A stretch of 64,000 bases of DNA from JAMXLO01 sp963850535 (GTDB taxonomy: Bacteria > Pseudomonadota > Alphaproteobacteria > Acetobacterales > Acetobacteraceae): the NCBI GenBank assembly GCA_963850535.1, contig CAWKMC010000037.1, positions 1 to 64,000 on the forward strand, in the 5' to 3' direction. Positions 19,420 through 28,573 of this stretch are shown here, in pieces (position 1 is the stretch's first letter; each line of letters starts with the position of its first letter). The translations under genes were made by a program, and so were the position numbers. The notes beneath the pieces were generated by a model. That model was not told where the DNA came from. It was given only the letters and a program-made list of their open reading frames with translations, and did no database searches.

Positions 19420-21189
19420 ATGAGTGATTGCGTTCTTGGCGTCAGCCGTAGTTTGAGCGGACGACGCTGGGTCTGGCGGAGCGGCGAGGATCGCATTGGG
19501 CTGGGGATCGCCCAGCGAATGGGCCTGCCGGAGATCGTCGGGCGGCTGCTGGCGGCGCGCGGCATCGATATCAATACGGCATGCAACTATCTCGATCCGA
19601 CGCTACGTGCGCTGCTGCCGGACCCGTCAACCCTGATCGACATGGATGTCGCCGCGGACCGCCTCGCCTATGCGGTTCGGCAAGGCGAGACCGTAGGCGT
19701 ATTCGGCGACTACGACGTGGACGGCGCATGCAGCGCGGCACTGACCTGCACCCTGCTGCGCGAGCTTGGCTGCACAGTCCTGCATCATGTGCCGGACCGG
19801 ATGATGGAGGGCTACGGTCCGAACGGGCCAGCCCTGCACTCGCTGGTGGTGCGCGGCGCAACCCTGATTGTGTGCGTGGATTGCGGTACCGCGGCAGCGG
19901 AGGCTTTGGGGTTCATCGCCGGCGATGCCGATATCGTGGTGCTGGATCATCACAAGGCGGACGGCCCACCGCCTTCCATCGTCGCCACGGTGAACCCGAA
20001 CCGGCTGGACTGCACGTCGAGGCAGACGTCGCTGTGTGCCGCAGGGGTCGCATTTCTGGCTGCGGTGGCGACGGTGCGGGCCTTACGCCGGGAGGGGTTC
20101 TTTGCGGCTCGCAAGGAGCCGAACCTGCTCGGCCTGCTGGACCTCGTTGCACTGGCCACTGTGTGCGATGTGATGCCGCTGACTGGGGTGAACCGTGCGC
20201 TGGTGTGCCAAGGGTTGAAGATCATGGCGCGGCGTGGGCGACCGGGGATGGCGGCGCTGCTCGAAGTGGCCCAGGTGCGGAACGGGCTGACTGCCGCGAC
20301 GTGTGGGTTTGCGCTGGGGCCGCGGATCAATGCCGCCGGCCGGATTGCCGAAGCCGACATGGGACTACGACTGCTGCTGTGCCAGGACCCGGTTGAAGCA
20401 GCGTCGCTGGCAGCCACGCTTGATGCCGTGAACCGACAGCGGCAGGTGGTCGAGGCGTCAATCCTTGAGGCGGCGGTGAGCGCGGCCGAGGAGCAGGCCA
20501 GGCAGGGACACGCGGCGCTGATGGTAGCTGGGCCGGCATGGCACCCAGGCGTCGTCGGCATCGTCGCCGGTCGGATCAAGGAGCGGTTCAACCGACCGGC
20601 TTGTGTCGCGGGTATCGCCGACGGGCTGGCCAAGGGATCGGGTCGTTCTGTACCGGGTCTCGACCTGGGCGCAGCGGTCATCGCCGCACGGCAGGCGGGC
20701 ATCCTGAAGACCGGCGGCGGACATCCGATGGCGGCAGGTTTCTCACTGGCGCCGGATCGATTGGCCGCGTTCCATGCGTTCCTGGATGATCGCCTGGCGC
20801 CAGCCGCGCTGCTGCCGGCGGCGGTCGACCTCGCGGTGGAGGCGACACTCGCTGTGCCTGGGGCGACTACGGAACTGGCTTTTCATTTGGCGCGACTGGC
20901 TCCGTTCGGGGCGGGTAACGAAGAACCAATGCTGGTGCTGCAGCGAGCGCGAGTGGTGCGGGCAGGTCGCGTAGGGCGTGAGGGAACTGCGATCCGTGCC
21001 ATCATCGAGGGTGAGGAAGGCGCGGCACGGCTGAAGGCGATGCTGTTCCGGGCGCGGGAGGGTGTTTTGGCGGACATACTATGCGGCGCCAGTGGACTGG
21101 CGCTGCACCTCGCGGGACATTTACGGGCGGAGGAATGGAGCGGAGGGGTCAGTCCCTGCTTCGTCATTGCCGATGGGGCTGCGGCTTGA
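19420..21189 (+). CDS. recJ: Single-stranded-DNA exonuclease RecJ
   Basis: A 589-residue 5'-3' single-strand exonuclease used in recombination and mismatch repair. DHH-family motifs are present in order: VGVFGDYDVDGACSAAL (Asp residues near 97-101), VCVDCGTAA, IVVLDHHKADGPPPS with the DHH triplet near 173, and DLVALATVCDVMPL. The DHHA1 domain has GPRINAAGRIAEADMG and KTGGGHPMAAGFSL (about 428-440), followed by the OB-fold region. The length is typical. The ATG at 19420 is used. No strong Shine-Dalgarno is visible, and other in-frame starts nearby are possible. The gene ends 38 bp before tRNA-Glu. Confidence 0.95.
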   Translation: MSDCVLGVSRSLSGRRWVWRSGEDRIGLGIAQRMGLPEIVGRLLAARGIDINTACNYLDPTLRALLPDPSTLIDMDVAADRLAYAVRQGETVGVFGDYDVDGACSAALTCTLLRELGCTVLHHVPDRMMEGYGPNGPALHSLVVRGATLIVCVDCGTAAAEALGFIAGDADIVVLDHHKADGPPPSIVATVNPNRLDCTSRQTSLCAAGVAFLAAVATVRALRREGFFAARKEPNLLGLLDLVALATVCDVMPLTGVNRALVCQGLKIMARRGRPGMAALLEVAQVRNGLTAATCGFALGPRINAAGRIAEADMGLRLLLCQDPVEAASLAATLDAVNRQRQVVEASILEAAVSAAEEQARQGHAALMVAGPAWHPGVVGIVAGRIKERFNRPACVAGIADGLAKGSGRSVPGLDLGAAVIAARQAGILKTGGGHPMAAGFSLAPDRLAAFHAFLDDRLAPAALLPAAVDLAVEATLAVPGATTELAFHLARLAPFGAGNEEPMLVLQRARVVRAGRVGREGTAIRAIIEGEEGAARLKAMLFRAREGVLADILCGASGLALHLAGHLRAEEWSGGVSPCFVIADGAAA

Positions 21190-21227
21190 CCCGTGTGGAG
21201 TGCTCCGCTACCCCGGCGCCCGCCTTC

Positions 21228-21303
21228 GTCCCGTTCGTCTAGAGGCCTAGGACACCAGCCTTTCACGTTGGTAACACGGGTTCGAATCCCGTACGGGACG
21301 CCA
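21228..21303 (+). tRNA. tRNA-Glu (anticodon UUC)
   Basis: A 76-nt cloverleaf with encoded CCA. The acceptor GTCCCGT pairs with ACGGGAC, the anticodon stem-loop contains CCTTTCACG with loop CTTTCAC (anticodon UUC), and the T arm is ACGGGTTCGAATCCCGT. The D-arm region GTCTAGAGGCCTAGGAC is characteristic of tRNA-Glu. It follows recJ closely on the same strand. Confidence 0.97.
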
Positions 21304-21870
21304 ATGTTATCAATAGGTAACCCGGAGCTCCCTACTCGCCGCACATCGGGGGGACAGGCTTAGGACAAGGTTGTAGCAAGCGTGTGACTGTCCAGGTGGT
21401 CCCTCTTTCGTTGGCGTCCAGCCATCCAGCAATCGGTTCCAGCGCGGCAGCGGGCGCCGGGGCGGGGGGCTTTGGCCTTGTCCTGATCGACTGACCAGGT
21501 GTGGGCAGTCGCGTCCGATTGCATCCGGCAACAGATTTCACGCCGACATCGGCGTTCGGGACCATGAGCTGGTTGGGCAGTCGGCCAGAGGAAAGCGGCA
21601 ATAAAGTTTGGCCTGCTTAATTGCCCATTGTTCCGATCTCCTCGCGCTGCTCGGCAATGATGCGCTCGAGCGCCGTCACCTTGCCCAGCAGCTTCATCAC
21701 GAGCTCCTGCAGCGCGCCATGTGACAGGCCAGACATCGCGGGCGAGGCGGTCACAAGCAGCTTGAACCGGGTCGCCCCGCGTCGGAGCAAGCAAGAAATC
21801 AGCCCTCGCCCAGGCTTTTGCCTCGCTTACCCGTCAACCTTGCATCCTCGGCGCGTCTGACGCCAGCCAG
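21304..21870. other. Gene-poor segment after tRNA-Glu, possible IS66 TnpC fragment
   Basis: No confident intact gene in these 567 bp. On the minus strand, from about 21738 to 21620, a short frame reads MSGLSHGALQELVMKLLGKV then TALERIIAEQREEIGTMGN before a stop. This resembles the N-terminal coiled start of IS66-type TnpC transposases. The rest of such a transposase is not recognisable. The position next to a tRNA gene would suit an old integration site, but no direct repeat of the tRNA 3' end was found in this stretch. Confidence 0.3.
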
Positions 21871-23031
21871 TCAGTGGACAACAGCAGCGAGCAGCGCGTC
21901 CAAGCGCAGGCGCCCCGCCCCCGTCGCGGCGAGACGGCCGTCACGCCATGCCAAGTAGTCCTCCTCCACGGCTCGCTGAAGAATTGGCTTGTCCAGCGCG
22001 CCATCGAGCGCGACGCCGGTGCGCGCGGCGAATAGCGCCGGATCGATGCCCTCGACCAGACGCAGGCCCATCAACAGCATCTCGCGGGCTCGCTCGATGG
22101 GCTGCAGCGCCAATTCCTCCACAATGCCGTGGCCGTCACGCTCTACCAGTTCCGCCCATGGTTCAGGCGCCCGATGACAGCGCGTAGCAACAATGCAACT
22201 GGGAGTCGCTCCGATCGGAGTGATCCGGCCATGCGCTCCTGGCCCGATGCCGGCGTAGTCGCCGTAGCGCCAGTAAGTGAGGTTGTGCCGGCTCTCGCTG
22301 CCCGGCACAGCGTAGTTGGAAACCTCGTAGGCCAGCAGGCCAAAACGCGCCGCTTCTTCCGCGGTCGTTTCATACAATGCTGCAGCCTCATCCTCATCCG
22401 GCAACTTGATCTCGCCGCGCCGATGCATGGCGGCAAACTTTGTGCCCGGTTCAATCGTCAGCTGGTAAAGCGACAGATGATCCGCCGCGAGGGCCAGCGC
22501 CTGGCGCAGCTCCGCCCGCCAGGTCGCCAGCGTCTGACCAGGGCGCGCATAGATCAGGTCGAAGGAGATACGCGGGAAAATGGCCCGAGCCGTTTCCAGC
22601 GCGTCGATCGCCTGAGCCGCCGAGTGTTGTCGCCCGAGCAGCGACAGCGCCTGCTGGTCAAGGCTCTGAACACCGATCGAGACGCGATTTACGCCCGCAT
22701 CGCGGAACGCCGCGAAACGGCCAGCTTCCACGCTGGTGGGATTGGCCTCAAGCGTGATTTCGATGTTCTCCGCCGGCCGGAACAGTCGGTGGGCTTCGTC
22801 GATCAGCGCCGCAACGGTCTCGGGTTCCATCAGACTGGGGGTACCGCCGCCGAAGAAGATTGAGGTCAGTCTGCGGGGACCTAGACGGTTTGCCTCCCAG
22901 GTCAGTGCACGAAGCAGGGCGGCGCGAAAGCGCGCCTGGGGAATGCGCTCCCGCACATGCGAGTTGAAGTCGCAATAAGGGCACTTGGCGAGGCAGAACG
23001 GCCAGTGGATATAGAGGGCGAGTGGTTCCAT
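21871..23031 (-). CDS. hemW: Radical SAM protein HemW (coproporphyrinogen-oxidase-like heme chaperone)
   Basis: A 386-residue HemW-type radical SAM protein. The 4Fe-4S cysteine motif is C-x3-C-x2-C in HWPFCLAKCPYCDFNS (Cys 13, 17, 20), without the extra residues of the true HemN oxidase. SIFFGGGTPSLM, ITLEANPTSVE and VNRVSIGVQSLDQQAL are classic family blocks, and YEVSNYAVPGSESRHN is in the HemW C-terminal region. HemW proteins bind heme and deliver it to respiratory enzymes. The ATG at 23031 is used. The gene is divergent from the YbaK-family gene, with only 16 bp between starts, so the promoters must overlap the coding regions. In many proteobacteria hemW sits next to rdgB and rph, as here. 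Confidence 0.9.
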   Translation of the reverse strand: MEPLALYIHWPFCLAKCPYCDFNSHVRERIPQARFRAALLRALTWEANRLGPRRLTSIFFGGGTPSLMEPETVAALIDEAHRLFRPAENIEITLEANPTSVEAGRFAAFRDAGVNRVSIGVQSLDQQALSLLGRQHSAAQAIDALETARAIFPRISFDLIYARPGQTLATWRAELRQALALAADHLSLYQLTIEPGTKFAAMHRRGEIKLPDEDEAAALYETTAEEAARFGLLAYEVSNYAVPGSESRHNLTYWRYGDYAGIGPGAHGRITPIGATPSCIVATRCHRAPEPWAELVERDGHGIVEELALQPIERAREMLLMGLRLVEGIDPALFAARTGVALDGALDKPILQRAVEEDYLAWRDGRLAATGAGRLRLDALLAAVVH

Positions 23032-23047
23032 TCCGGGGAGATATAGG

Positions 23048-23554
23048 ATGTCCGCCAGCGAAATCGGCGGCTCGGTTGAGCGCGTGCGTGCGGCACTGAT
23101 CGCCGCCGGGCATTGCGACACGATTTCGCAATTTCCGGCCGGAACGCGGACTGCGGCAGACGCCGCAGCCGCGGTCGGCTGCACCGTTGCCCAGATCGCC
23201 AAGTCAATCGTGTTCCGCTCCGGGATGCGCGCAGTGGTGATCATTACCTCGGGTGCCAACCGCGTCGACCAGACGAAGGCCGAGACAGCGCTGGGTGTAA
23301 AGCTGGGACGCGCCGACGCTGACTGGGTGCGGCAGGTGACGGGATTCGCGATCGGCGGTGTTGCACCGGTGGGCCACGCGTCGCTGCCGATGTTACTGCT
23401 GGACGAAGACCTGACGGCGCTGGACCCGATTTGGGCCGCGGCCGGCTCACCGCACCACGTGTTCCAGACCTCGGCCGCCGAACTTGTACGGATTACCGGA
23501 GCGAAGGTGGCGGCGATACGGGTGGACCGAAGCACGCGGCCTGGAACTGGGTGA
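23048..23554 (+). CDS. YbaK/EbsC-family aminoacyl-tRNA deacylase
   Basis: A 168-residue protein of the YbaK/ProX editing family, which hydrolyses mischarged Cys- or Ala-tRNA(Pro) in trans. Visible blocks are VGCTVAQIAKSIVFR, VVIITSGANRVD, the cofactor-loop VRQVTGFAIGGVAPVGH (about 97-113) and LPMLLLDEDLTALDPIWAAA near the C-terminal end of the domain. It is inserted between hemW and rdgB on the opposite strand, and its last 62 bp overlap the 3' end of rdgB. The substrate specificity within the family cannot be assigned by eye. Confidence 0.85.
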   Translation: MSASEIGGSVERVRAALIAAGHCDTISQFPAGTRTAADAAAAVGCTVAQIAKSIVFRSGMRAVVIITSGANRVDQTKAETALGVKLGRADADWVRQVTGFAIGGVAPVGHASLPMLLLDEDLTALDPIWAAAGSPHHVFQTSAAELVRITGAKVAAIRVDRSTRPGTG

Positions 23555-24125
23555 AGGCTCGCGCGCGATGGCTGATGACATATTTGTCCGCCGAGGTCAG
23601 CTCGCCGAATGTCACCGTCTGGCCAGCAGGAACGAACATGGGGTCATAGCCAAAGCCGTGGTTGCCGCGGGGCGGCCAGATGGCGAGACCATCCACCCGG
23701 CCTACGAAGGTCTCGGCATGGCCGTCTGGCCAGGCCAGGCACAGCGCCGCGACGAACCAGGCGCGACGATCAGCCGTGTCACCTATCGTGCGGTTGACGC
23801 GTTCCATCGCACCGGAAAAATCCTTGGCGGGTCCTGCCCAGCGTGCCGAAAAGACGCCGGGTGCCCCGCACAGGGCGGCAACGCAAAAGCCGCTGTCGTC
23901 CGCCAGTGCCGGCAGGCTGCTCCTACGCGCCGCGGCCAAGGCCTTGATGCGTGCATTGCCGACGAAGTCGGGCGCGTCCTCCAAAGGTTCGGGCAAGCCC
24001 AGCGCGCCGGCGGAGACCACAGCCATATCGTGCGGTCGCAACAGCTCCGCCAGTTCAGCGAGCTTGCCGGGGTTGTGGCTTGCCAGCACCAGCCGTGTGC
24101 CGGGCAGCAGGCGGCGTGTCATCAC
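23493..24125 (-). CDS. rdgB: XTP/dITP diphosphatase (RdgB/HAM1)
   Basis: A 210-residue house-cleaning pyrophosphatase that removes inosine and xanthosine triphosphates. Motifs are LVLASHNPGKLAELAELL, the catalytic ALADDSGFCVAAL (Asp pair near 75), PGVFSARWAGPAKD, GFGYDPMFVPAGQTVTFGEL and SHRARAF near the C-terminus. The GTG at 24125 overlaps the rph stop (GTGA), giving translational coupling. An ATG at 24122 is the alternative start. The 3' end runs 62 bp into the convergent YbaK-family gene. Confidence 0.93.
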   Translation of the reverse strand: MMTRRLLPGTRLVLASHNPGKLAELAELLRPHDMAVVSAGALGLPEPLEDAPDFVGNARIKALAAARRSSLPALADDSGFCVAALCGAPGVFSARWAGPAKDFSGAMERVNRTIGDTADRRAWFVAALCLAWPDGHAETFVGRVDGLAIWPPRGNHGFGYDPMFVPAGQTVTFGELTSADKYVISHRARAFTQFQAACFGPPVSPPPSLR

Positions 24126-24842
24126 CCCGTCTCGATCGCCCGGCGCTGCGCCTCGAAGAGCACCGCGACGCCTTGGCGAGCAAGGGCGAGCATCCCGAGA
24201 AACTGCGCCTCGGTGAACGCACCGCGCTCTGCTGTACCTTGGATTTCGACGATACCGCCGCTGTTGGTCAGAACAAAATTGGCGTCCGCTTCAGCCGACA
24301 GAATCCTCGGCATAGTCCAGGTCGAGCACTGGCTCCGCGCCAATGATGCCACAGGAAACCGCGGCGACATGACCCGTCAGCGGCAGCGTCTTGGTCACGT
24401 TCATCTTCAGCATGTGCCGGAAGGCGAGGCTGAGCGCCACCCAGGCGCCGGTGATCGCAGCACAGCGCGTGCCGCCATCGGCATTCAGTACATCGCAATC
24501 CAAAGTAACGGTCACTTCGCCCATCTGCGTGCGGTCAACCACTGCGCGCAACGAGCGGCCGATCAGACGCTGAATCTCCTGCGTGCGTCCGGACTGCTTG
24601 CCACGTGCCGCCTCACGCTCGCCACGCGTGTGAGTGGCGCGGGGCAGCATGCCGTATTCCGCCGTCACCCAGCCCTGGCCAGAGTTACGCAGGAACGGCG
24701 GCACGCGACCTTCGACGCTGGCCGCGCAAAGGACTTCGGTGTTGCCCACGCGGACCAGGCAGGATCCCTCGGCGTGACGCGCGAAGCCGGGGGTGAGCGA
24801 GATCGGGCGCAGAGCGTCGTTGGCGCGACCGGATGGACGCAT
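24122..24842 (-). pseudogene. rph: RNase PH with a single +1 frameshift
   Basis: Phosphorolytic 3'-5' exoribonuclease that trims tRNA 3' ends. From the ATG at 24842 the first frame reads MRPSGRANDALRPISLTPGF, WVTAEYGMLPRATHTRGERE, GRTQEIQRLIGRSLRAVVD and VTLDCDVLNADGGTRCAAIT, all diagnostic. After VLDLDYAEDS, near 24300, a single extra base ends this frame. The remaining EADANFVLTNSGGIVEIQGT and FTEAQFLGMLALARQGV lie one frame over, ending at 24122. Only the C-terminal quarter is lost as written. RNase PH is dispensable in some bacteria (E. coli K-12 carries an rph frameshift), so a natural mutation is possible. The isolated +1 equally fits a sequence error. Confidence 0.88.
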
Positions 24843-24870
24843 GAGGTTCAGTCCTTGGCCATATCTGGAT

Positions 24871-24889
24871 GGTCGAGAATAACTCGACC
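24871..24889. promoter_or_regulatory. Perfect inverted repeat upstream of rph
   Basis: GGTCGAGAATAACTCGACC is a perfect 7-bp inverted repeat around a 5-base centre, 29 bp upstream of the rph ATG. It could be an operator in the rph-rdgB promoter or a small hairpin. It lacks the T-tract of a terminator. No regulator is suggested by its sequence. Confidence 0.4.
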
Positions 24890-24996
24890 AGAGGCTTCCG
24901 CCTAATTGTCGCTGGTCGTGCAGCAGACCTCATGAGGCGGCTGGTCAGTTTCGATGCCGCCGTGACACTCTCGAACATCCATCAGCAGACCAGGAC

Positions 24997-26076
24997 CTAC
25001 GGCGATGGCAGCCACGCCGCCCAGCCGTTACGCACCGGATGATCCTGAGGCAGCGGTAGCTCCACCGCTGTGCTGGTGGCGGCACTGTAATAGATGGCAG
25101 AGATCAACTCGAGCGACTGGTCGGCGTCCTGCAGCGTCAGTGGCCAGCTGTCCGCGCCATCGAGGGCGGGATGCAGCGCCTCAAGCAAACCAGCGAAGCT
25201 CTCCTGGCGAGGCACGAACTCTTGCAGTGCAGCATCGATCTCCGTGTCCGTGAGCGCGCCACGCGGCACGAAGCGCCAATTCCCTTCGGCTGGTCGGTAG
25301 GGAGGCACACCTGGACTTTCCGCGGTCAAGTTGGCGAAGCAGAAGCGAAACTTGCTGAGCTCCTCTGCCGCGCCCAACGTGACTGATGATGTGACCAGGG
25401 CACCCGAGACCATTTCGAACGCGATGGCCGCACAATCCTCGGTCTCGATCGGGTTCACTCTTGTCGCGAGCCTGGCGAAGACGCGCTGCACCGGTCCGAG
25501 CGTGTAAGTCAGCATGTCGTGCGCATGAATTGCATGACTGATGATGGCGCCCCCAAGTTCGGTAGCCTTTTGTCCGCGCCACGGTACGCCATAGTATTCG
25601 GAACCGCGGTTCCAGTGAATCTCGATGCTGGCAACCAGCGGTTCGCCCGCGACACCCGCCGCAATCAGCCGCCGCAGCCGCGCCAGGCCGTTCCCATAGC
25701 GATACTGGTAGACAGGCACGACGTTACAGCCGACATGCGCCGCCAGCTGCCGGATCCGCTCCAACTCACGCAACGAACCGACAAGCGGCTTCTCACACAG
25801 CACGTGCCTGCCTGATTGCAGCGCCTGCTCAGTGGCTTCGAAATGCAGGAAAGGCGGCAGGCAGATGTCAACAAGGTCAATATCGTCACGACGCAGGACA
25901 TCAGCATATGAGGTGACGGCTTGCGCCCCTGCCGACGCAGCGACCTTCGTCGCACGCGCCGCGTTCAGATCACAGACGGCAACGACTTCGTATAACGGCG
26001 CGTTGGCGAGATATGCGTCGACATGCGCGCCGCCAATTCCGGCGCCGATCACAGCGACGCGGAACCGTCGGCTCAT
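24997..26076 (-). CDS. Gfo/Idh/MocA-family oxidoreductase
   Basis: A 359-residue NAD(P)-dependent dehydrogenase of the Gfo/Idh/MocA family. The Rossmann start is RVAVIGAGIGGAHVDAYLAN. The family Lys motif is HVLCEKPLVGS (about residue 95), and the substrate-site block is GGAIISHAIHAHDMLTYTLG (about 175-195). The ATG at 26076 overlaps the stop of the upstream paralogous dehydrogenase gene (ATGA). The pair lies at the end of a minus-strand run with a flavin monooxygenase and a binding protein. The substrate is probably a sugar or cyclitol derivative by family, but nothing in the sequence fixes it. Confidence 0.82.
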   Translation of the reverse strand: MSRRFRVAVIGAGIGGAHVDAYLANAPLYEVVAVCDLNAARATKVAASAGAQAVTSYADVLRRDDIDLVDICLPPFLHFEATEQALQSGRHVLCEKPLVGSLRELERIRQLAAHVGCNVVPVYQYRYGNGLARLRRLIAAGVAGEPLVASIEIHWNRGSEYYGVPWRGQKATELGGAIISHAIHAHDMLTYTLGPVQRVFARLATRVNPIETEDCAAIAFEMVSGALVTSSVTLGAAEELSKFRFCFANLTAESPGVPPYRPAEGNWRFVPRGALTDTEIDAALQEFVPRQESFAGLLEALHPALDGADSWPLTLQDADQSLELISAIYYSAATSTAVELPLPQDHPVRNGWAAWLPSP

Positions 26077-27107
26077 TGCAGGTTTCCCAACCGAGTCGCC
26101 ATTGCCTGCGCCTGTAGCGCCAGGTCCATCACCCGAAAGCAATGCGCCTGAGGCATGGCGCGCTCGGTGCGGTCGAGCACGTCGGCAACAAGGTTCGCCG
26201 CATACGGCAGATCAGCATCGCCGCAGTCGATGTAGCGAGTTTGCTTTTTGTCTACCAGGAACAGATGGTCTGTGCCCGGGCGGCCTGTGATGTCGATGTA
26301 CTTGCGCAACTCGATATAGCCATCTGTGCCAAGGATGGTCAGCCGCCCATCGCCCCAGTTATTGAGGCCATCCGGCGTGTACCAGTCGACGCGGATATAG
26401 CCCCGAGCGCGATCGCTACGCAAAAGCAATTCACCAAAGTCCTCCAGTTCCGGGTCGATCGGGTTCGCGAAATTCCCGACCGCCGATGCGACGATGTCGG
26501 CATCAGTCGATCCGGTAAAGGTCAGAAATTGCTCGACCTGGTGGCTGGCGATGTCGCACAGCACGCCGCCATACCTGTCACGCTGGAAGAACCATGCAGG
26601 CCGAAGCTGTCGGTTGAGCCGGTGCGGACCAAGCCCTACAGTCTGAACAACGCGGCCAACGGCTCCGGCCTTCACCAGTTCGATCGCACGCGTCACTGCG
26701 CGTACTTCGAACCGCTCGGAGTAGTTTACCGACCAGATGCGCCCCGTCTCGGCGACTGTGCGGCGCAATTCAGCAAGCTGTTGTGCTGTAGTGCAGCCGG
26801 GCTTGTCCGACATTACGTCTTTGCCGTACCGCATCGCCTGGATGGCGATGCCGGCGCGGTCGCAGTTCACTGCCGCTGTGAGAACCAACTGTACCGTCGC
26901 GTCCTCCAACAGTCGGAGTTTGTCAGCGACGCGCGGAATGTGCGGGAACCGCCCGACGAAGCCCTCGAGCGGCTGTGGCTCTCCCTCGGTCCAGTAGCCG
27001 ACACACTCGCAGCCCAGCTCGAGCAGACGGCCGGTCATTTCGTAGATGTGTCGATGGTCCAATCCGATTGCGGCGAACCTGAGCGTACGTGAGGTACCGG
27101 CGTTCAT
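26073..27107 (-). CDS. Gfo/Idh/MocA-family oxidoreductase
   Basis: A 344-residue family member. The N-terminus RFAAIGLDHRHIYEMTGRLL departs from the G-x-G-x-x-G consensus, with LDHRH in place of the glycine loop. YGKDVMSDKPGCTT carries the family Lys as DKP instead of EKP, and GGVLCDIASHQVEQFLTFTG is the active-site block. The altered dinucleotide loop suggests that cofactor or function differs from its neighbour. It is translationally coupled to the downstream Gfo/Idh gene by an ATGA overlap and lies 45 bp after the flavin monooxygenase gene, so it is probably in the same operon. Confidence 0.8.
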   Translation of the reverse strand: MNAGTSRTLRFAAIGLDHRHIYEMTGRLLELGCECVGYWTEGEPQPLEGFVGRFPHIPRVADKLRLLEDATVQLVLTAAVNCDRAGIAIQAMRYGKDVMSDKPGCTTAQQLAELRRTVAETGRIWSVNYSERFEVRAVTRAIELVKAGAVGRVVQTVGLGPHRLNRQLRPAWFFQRDRYGGVLCDIASHQVEQFLTFTGSTDADIVASAVGNFANPIDPELEDFGELLLRSDRARGYIRVDWYTPDGLNNWGDGRLTILGTDGYIELRKYIDITGRPGTDHLFLVDKKQTRYIDCGDADLPYAANLVADVLDRTERAMPQAHCFRVMDLALQAQAMATRLGNLQ

Positions 27108-27152
27108 GTTGGCCCCGCTTTGGCTGGCCTAGCGTGATCCCGCCACCAGCGT

Positions 27153-28521
27153 TCAAACGCCGGCGGCTGACTCTCGCAGTTCGCCTGTCCAGGCAGGATC
27201 GTCGAAGACGCTCACAGGCCATGGCAAGCCGTAATGCTCGCGCAGAGTCTTTCCAGTATACTCAGTGCGAAACAGCCCGCGACGCTGCAAAATCGGGATA
27301 ACGCCCTTGCTGAAAGCGTCCAACTGAGCCGGAAGCAGGGGCGGCATAATATTGAACCCATCCGCTGCGCCGGTATTGAACCAGTCCTCGATCAGAGCGG
27401 CGATCTGCTCCGGCGTGCCGGCTGTAACATAATGCCCGCGCGCGCCTGCCAGATAACCAAGCAACTGGCGCAGCGTCGGTTTGTCCCGCCGGACCAGATC
27501 GATGATTACCTCGGTCCGGCTGCGTGCGGCCTGAACTGTTTGCGGGTCAGGGAAGTCCTCGGGCACGAGTGGCCGGTCCAATGGCAAATGCGAGAAATCG
27601 TAACCGCCCGAATCGACCTGATAGCCGCTTGCGTCCCACCTCTGGGTCGGTCAATTCGTTGGCTTCCTGCGCAAGCCGCTGCGCCTCGGCCTCGGTTGAG
27701 CCAATCATCGGACTCAGCCCCGGCAATATGAGAATGTGCTCCGGTGATCGCCCGCCGCCCGCTGCCAGTCTTTTCAGATCAGCATAGAACTCCTGTGCCG
27801 CTTCTTTTGCCATCTGGGCGGTGAACACGGCATCGGCATGTCGGGCGGCGAAGCGGCGGCCGGTATCTGACGACCCCGCCTGCACCAAGACCGGACGACC
27901 CTGTGGACAACGCGGCATGTTGAGTGGGCCAGCAACCGAATAGAACTCGCCACGATGGCTGATGGGCCTGATGCGATCACGTCGTGCGTACGCGCCGCTG
28001 GTGCGGTCATCGATGACCGCGTCGTCCGCCCAACTATCCCACAGCTGGTTCACGATTTCCATGAATTCCTCGCCGCGGTCATACCGGTCACCATGGCTCA
28101 CCTGCCCGGCAGCGCCAAAGTTCTCCGCTGCCGTCGCAAGCCAGGAGGTCACGATGTTCCAGGCCGCACGCCCGTTGCTGATATGATCGATCGAAGCGAA
28201 CTGACGAGCAAGATTGAAGGGCTCGGTGTACGTTGTGGACGCGGTGGCGATCAAACCGACCCGCTGGGTTGCCATGGCGAGAGCCGCCAGTACCGTGATC
28301 GGCTCCAGCCAGGTGCGCGGCGCCTGGGCCACGTCCCCACCGAGCGCCAGCTGATCGGCCAGAAAAATGGAATCGAACAGCGCGGCTTCGGCGCGCTGTG
28401 CCACGTGCACGTAATAGCGGATGTCCGTCAGTGCCAACGGTGACGCGGCTGGATGCCGCCAAGACGCCTCGTGATGTCCTCGTCCGTGAATGAATAGATT
28501 CAAGTGCAATTGTCGCTTCAT
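27153..28521 (-). pseudogene. NtaA/SnaA/DszA-type flavin monooxygenase, one frameshift
   Basis: A luciferase-like monooxygenase of the two-component type (nitrilotriacetate, pristinamycin and dibenzothiophene-sulfone monooxygenase group), about 455 residues when repaired. The first frame gives LHLNLFIHGRGHHEASWRHP, ALFDSIFLADQL, GLIATASTTYTEPFNLARQF, HISNGRAAWNIVTS and MPRCPQGRPVLVQAGSSDTG. Near 27615 a +1 shift moves the rest to another frame, YDFSHLPLDRPLVPEDFPD, ending LREHYGLPWPVSVF before the stop at 27153. These enzymes use FMNH2 from a separate reductase, and none is seen nearby. As written the C-terminal third is lost. Confidence 0.8.
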
Positions 28522-28573
28522 GATAGAGTCCTCCTATTTGCACCCGACTTTGTAACTGCAACCCTGTCGGCGG

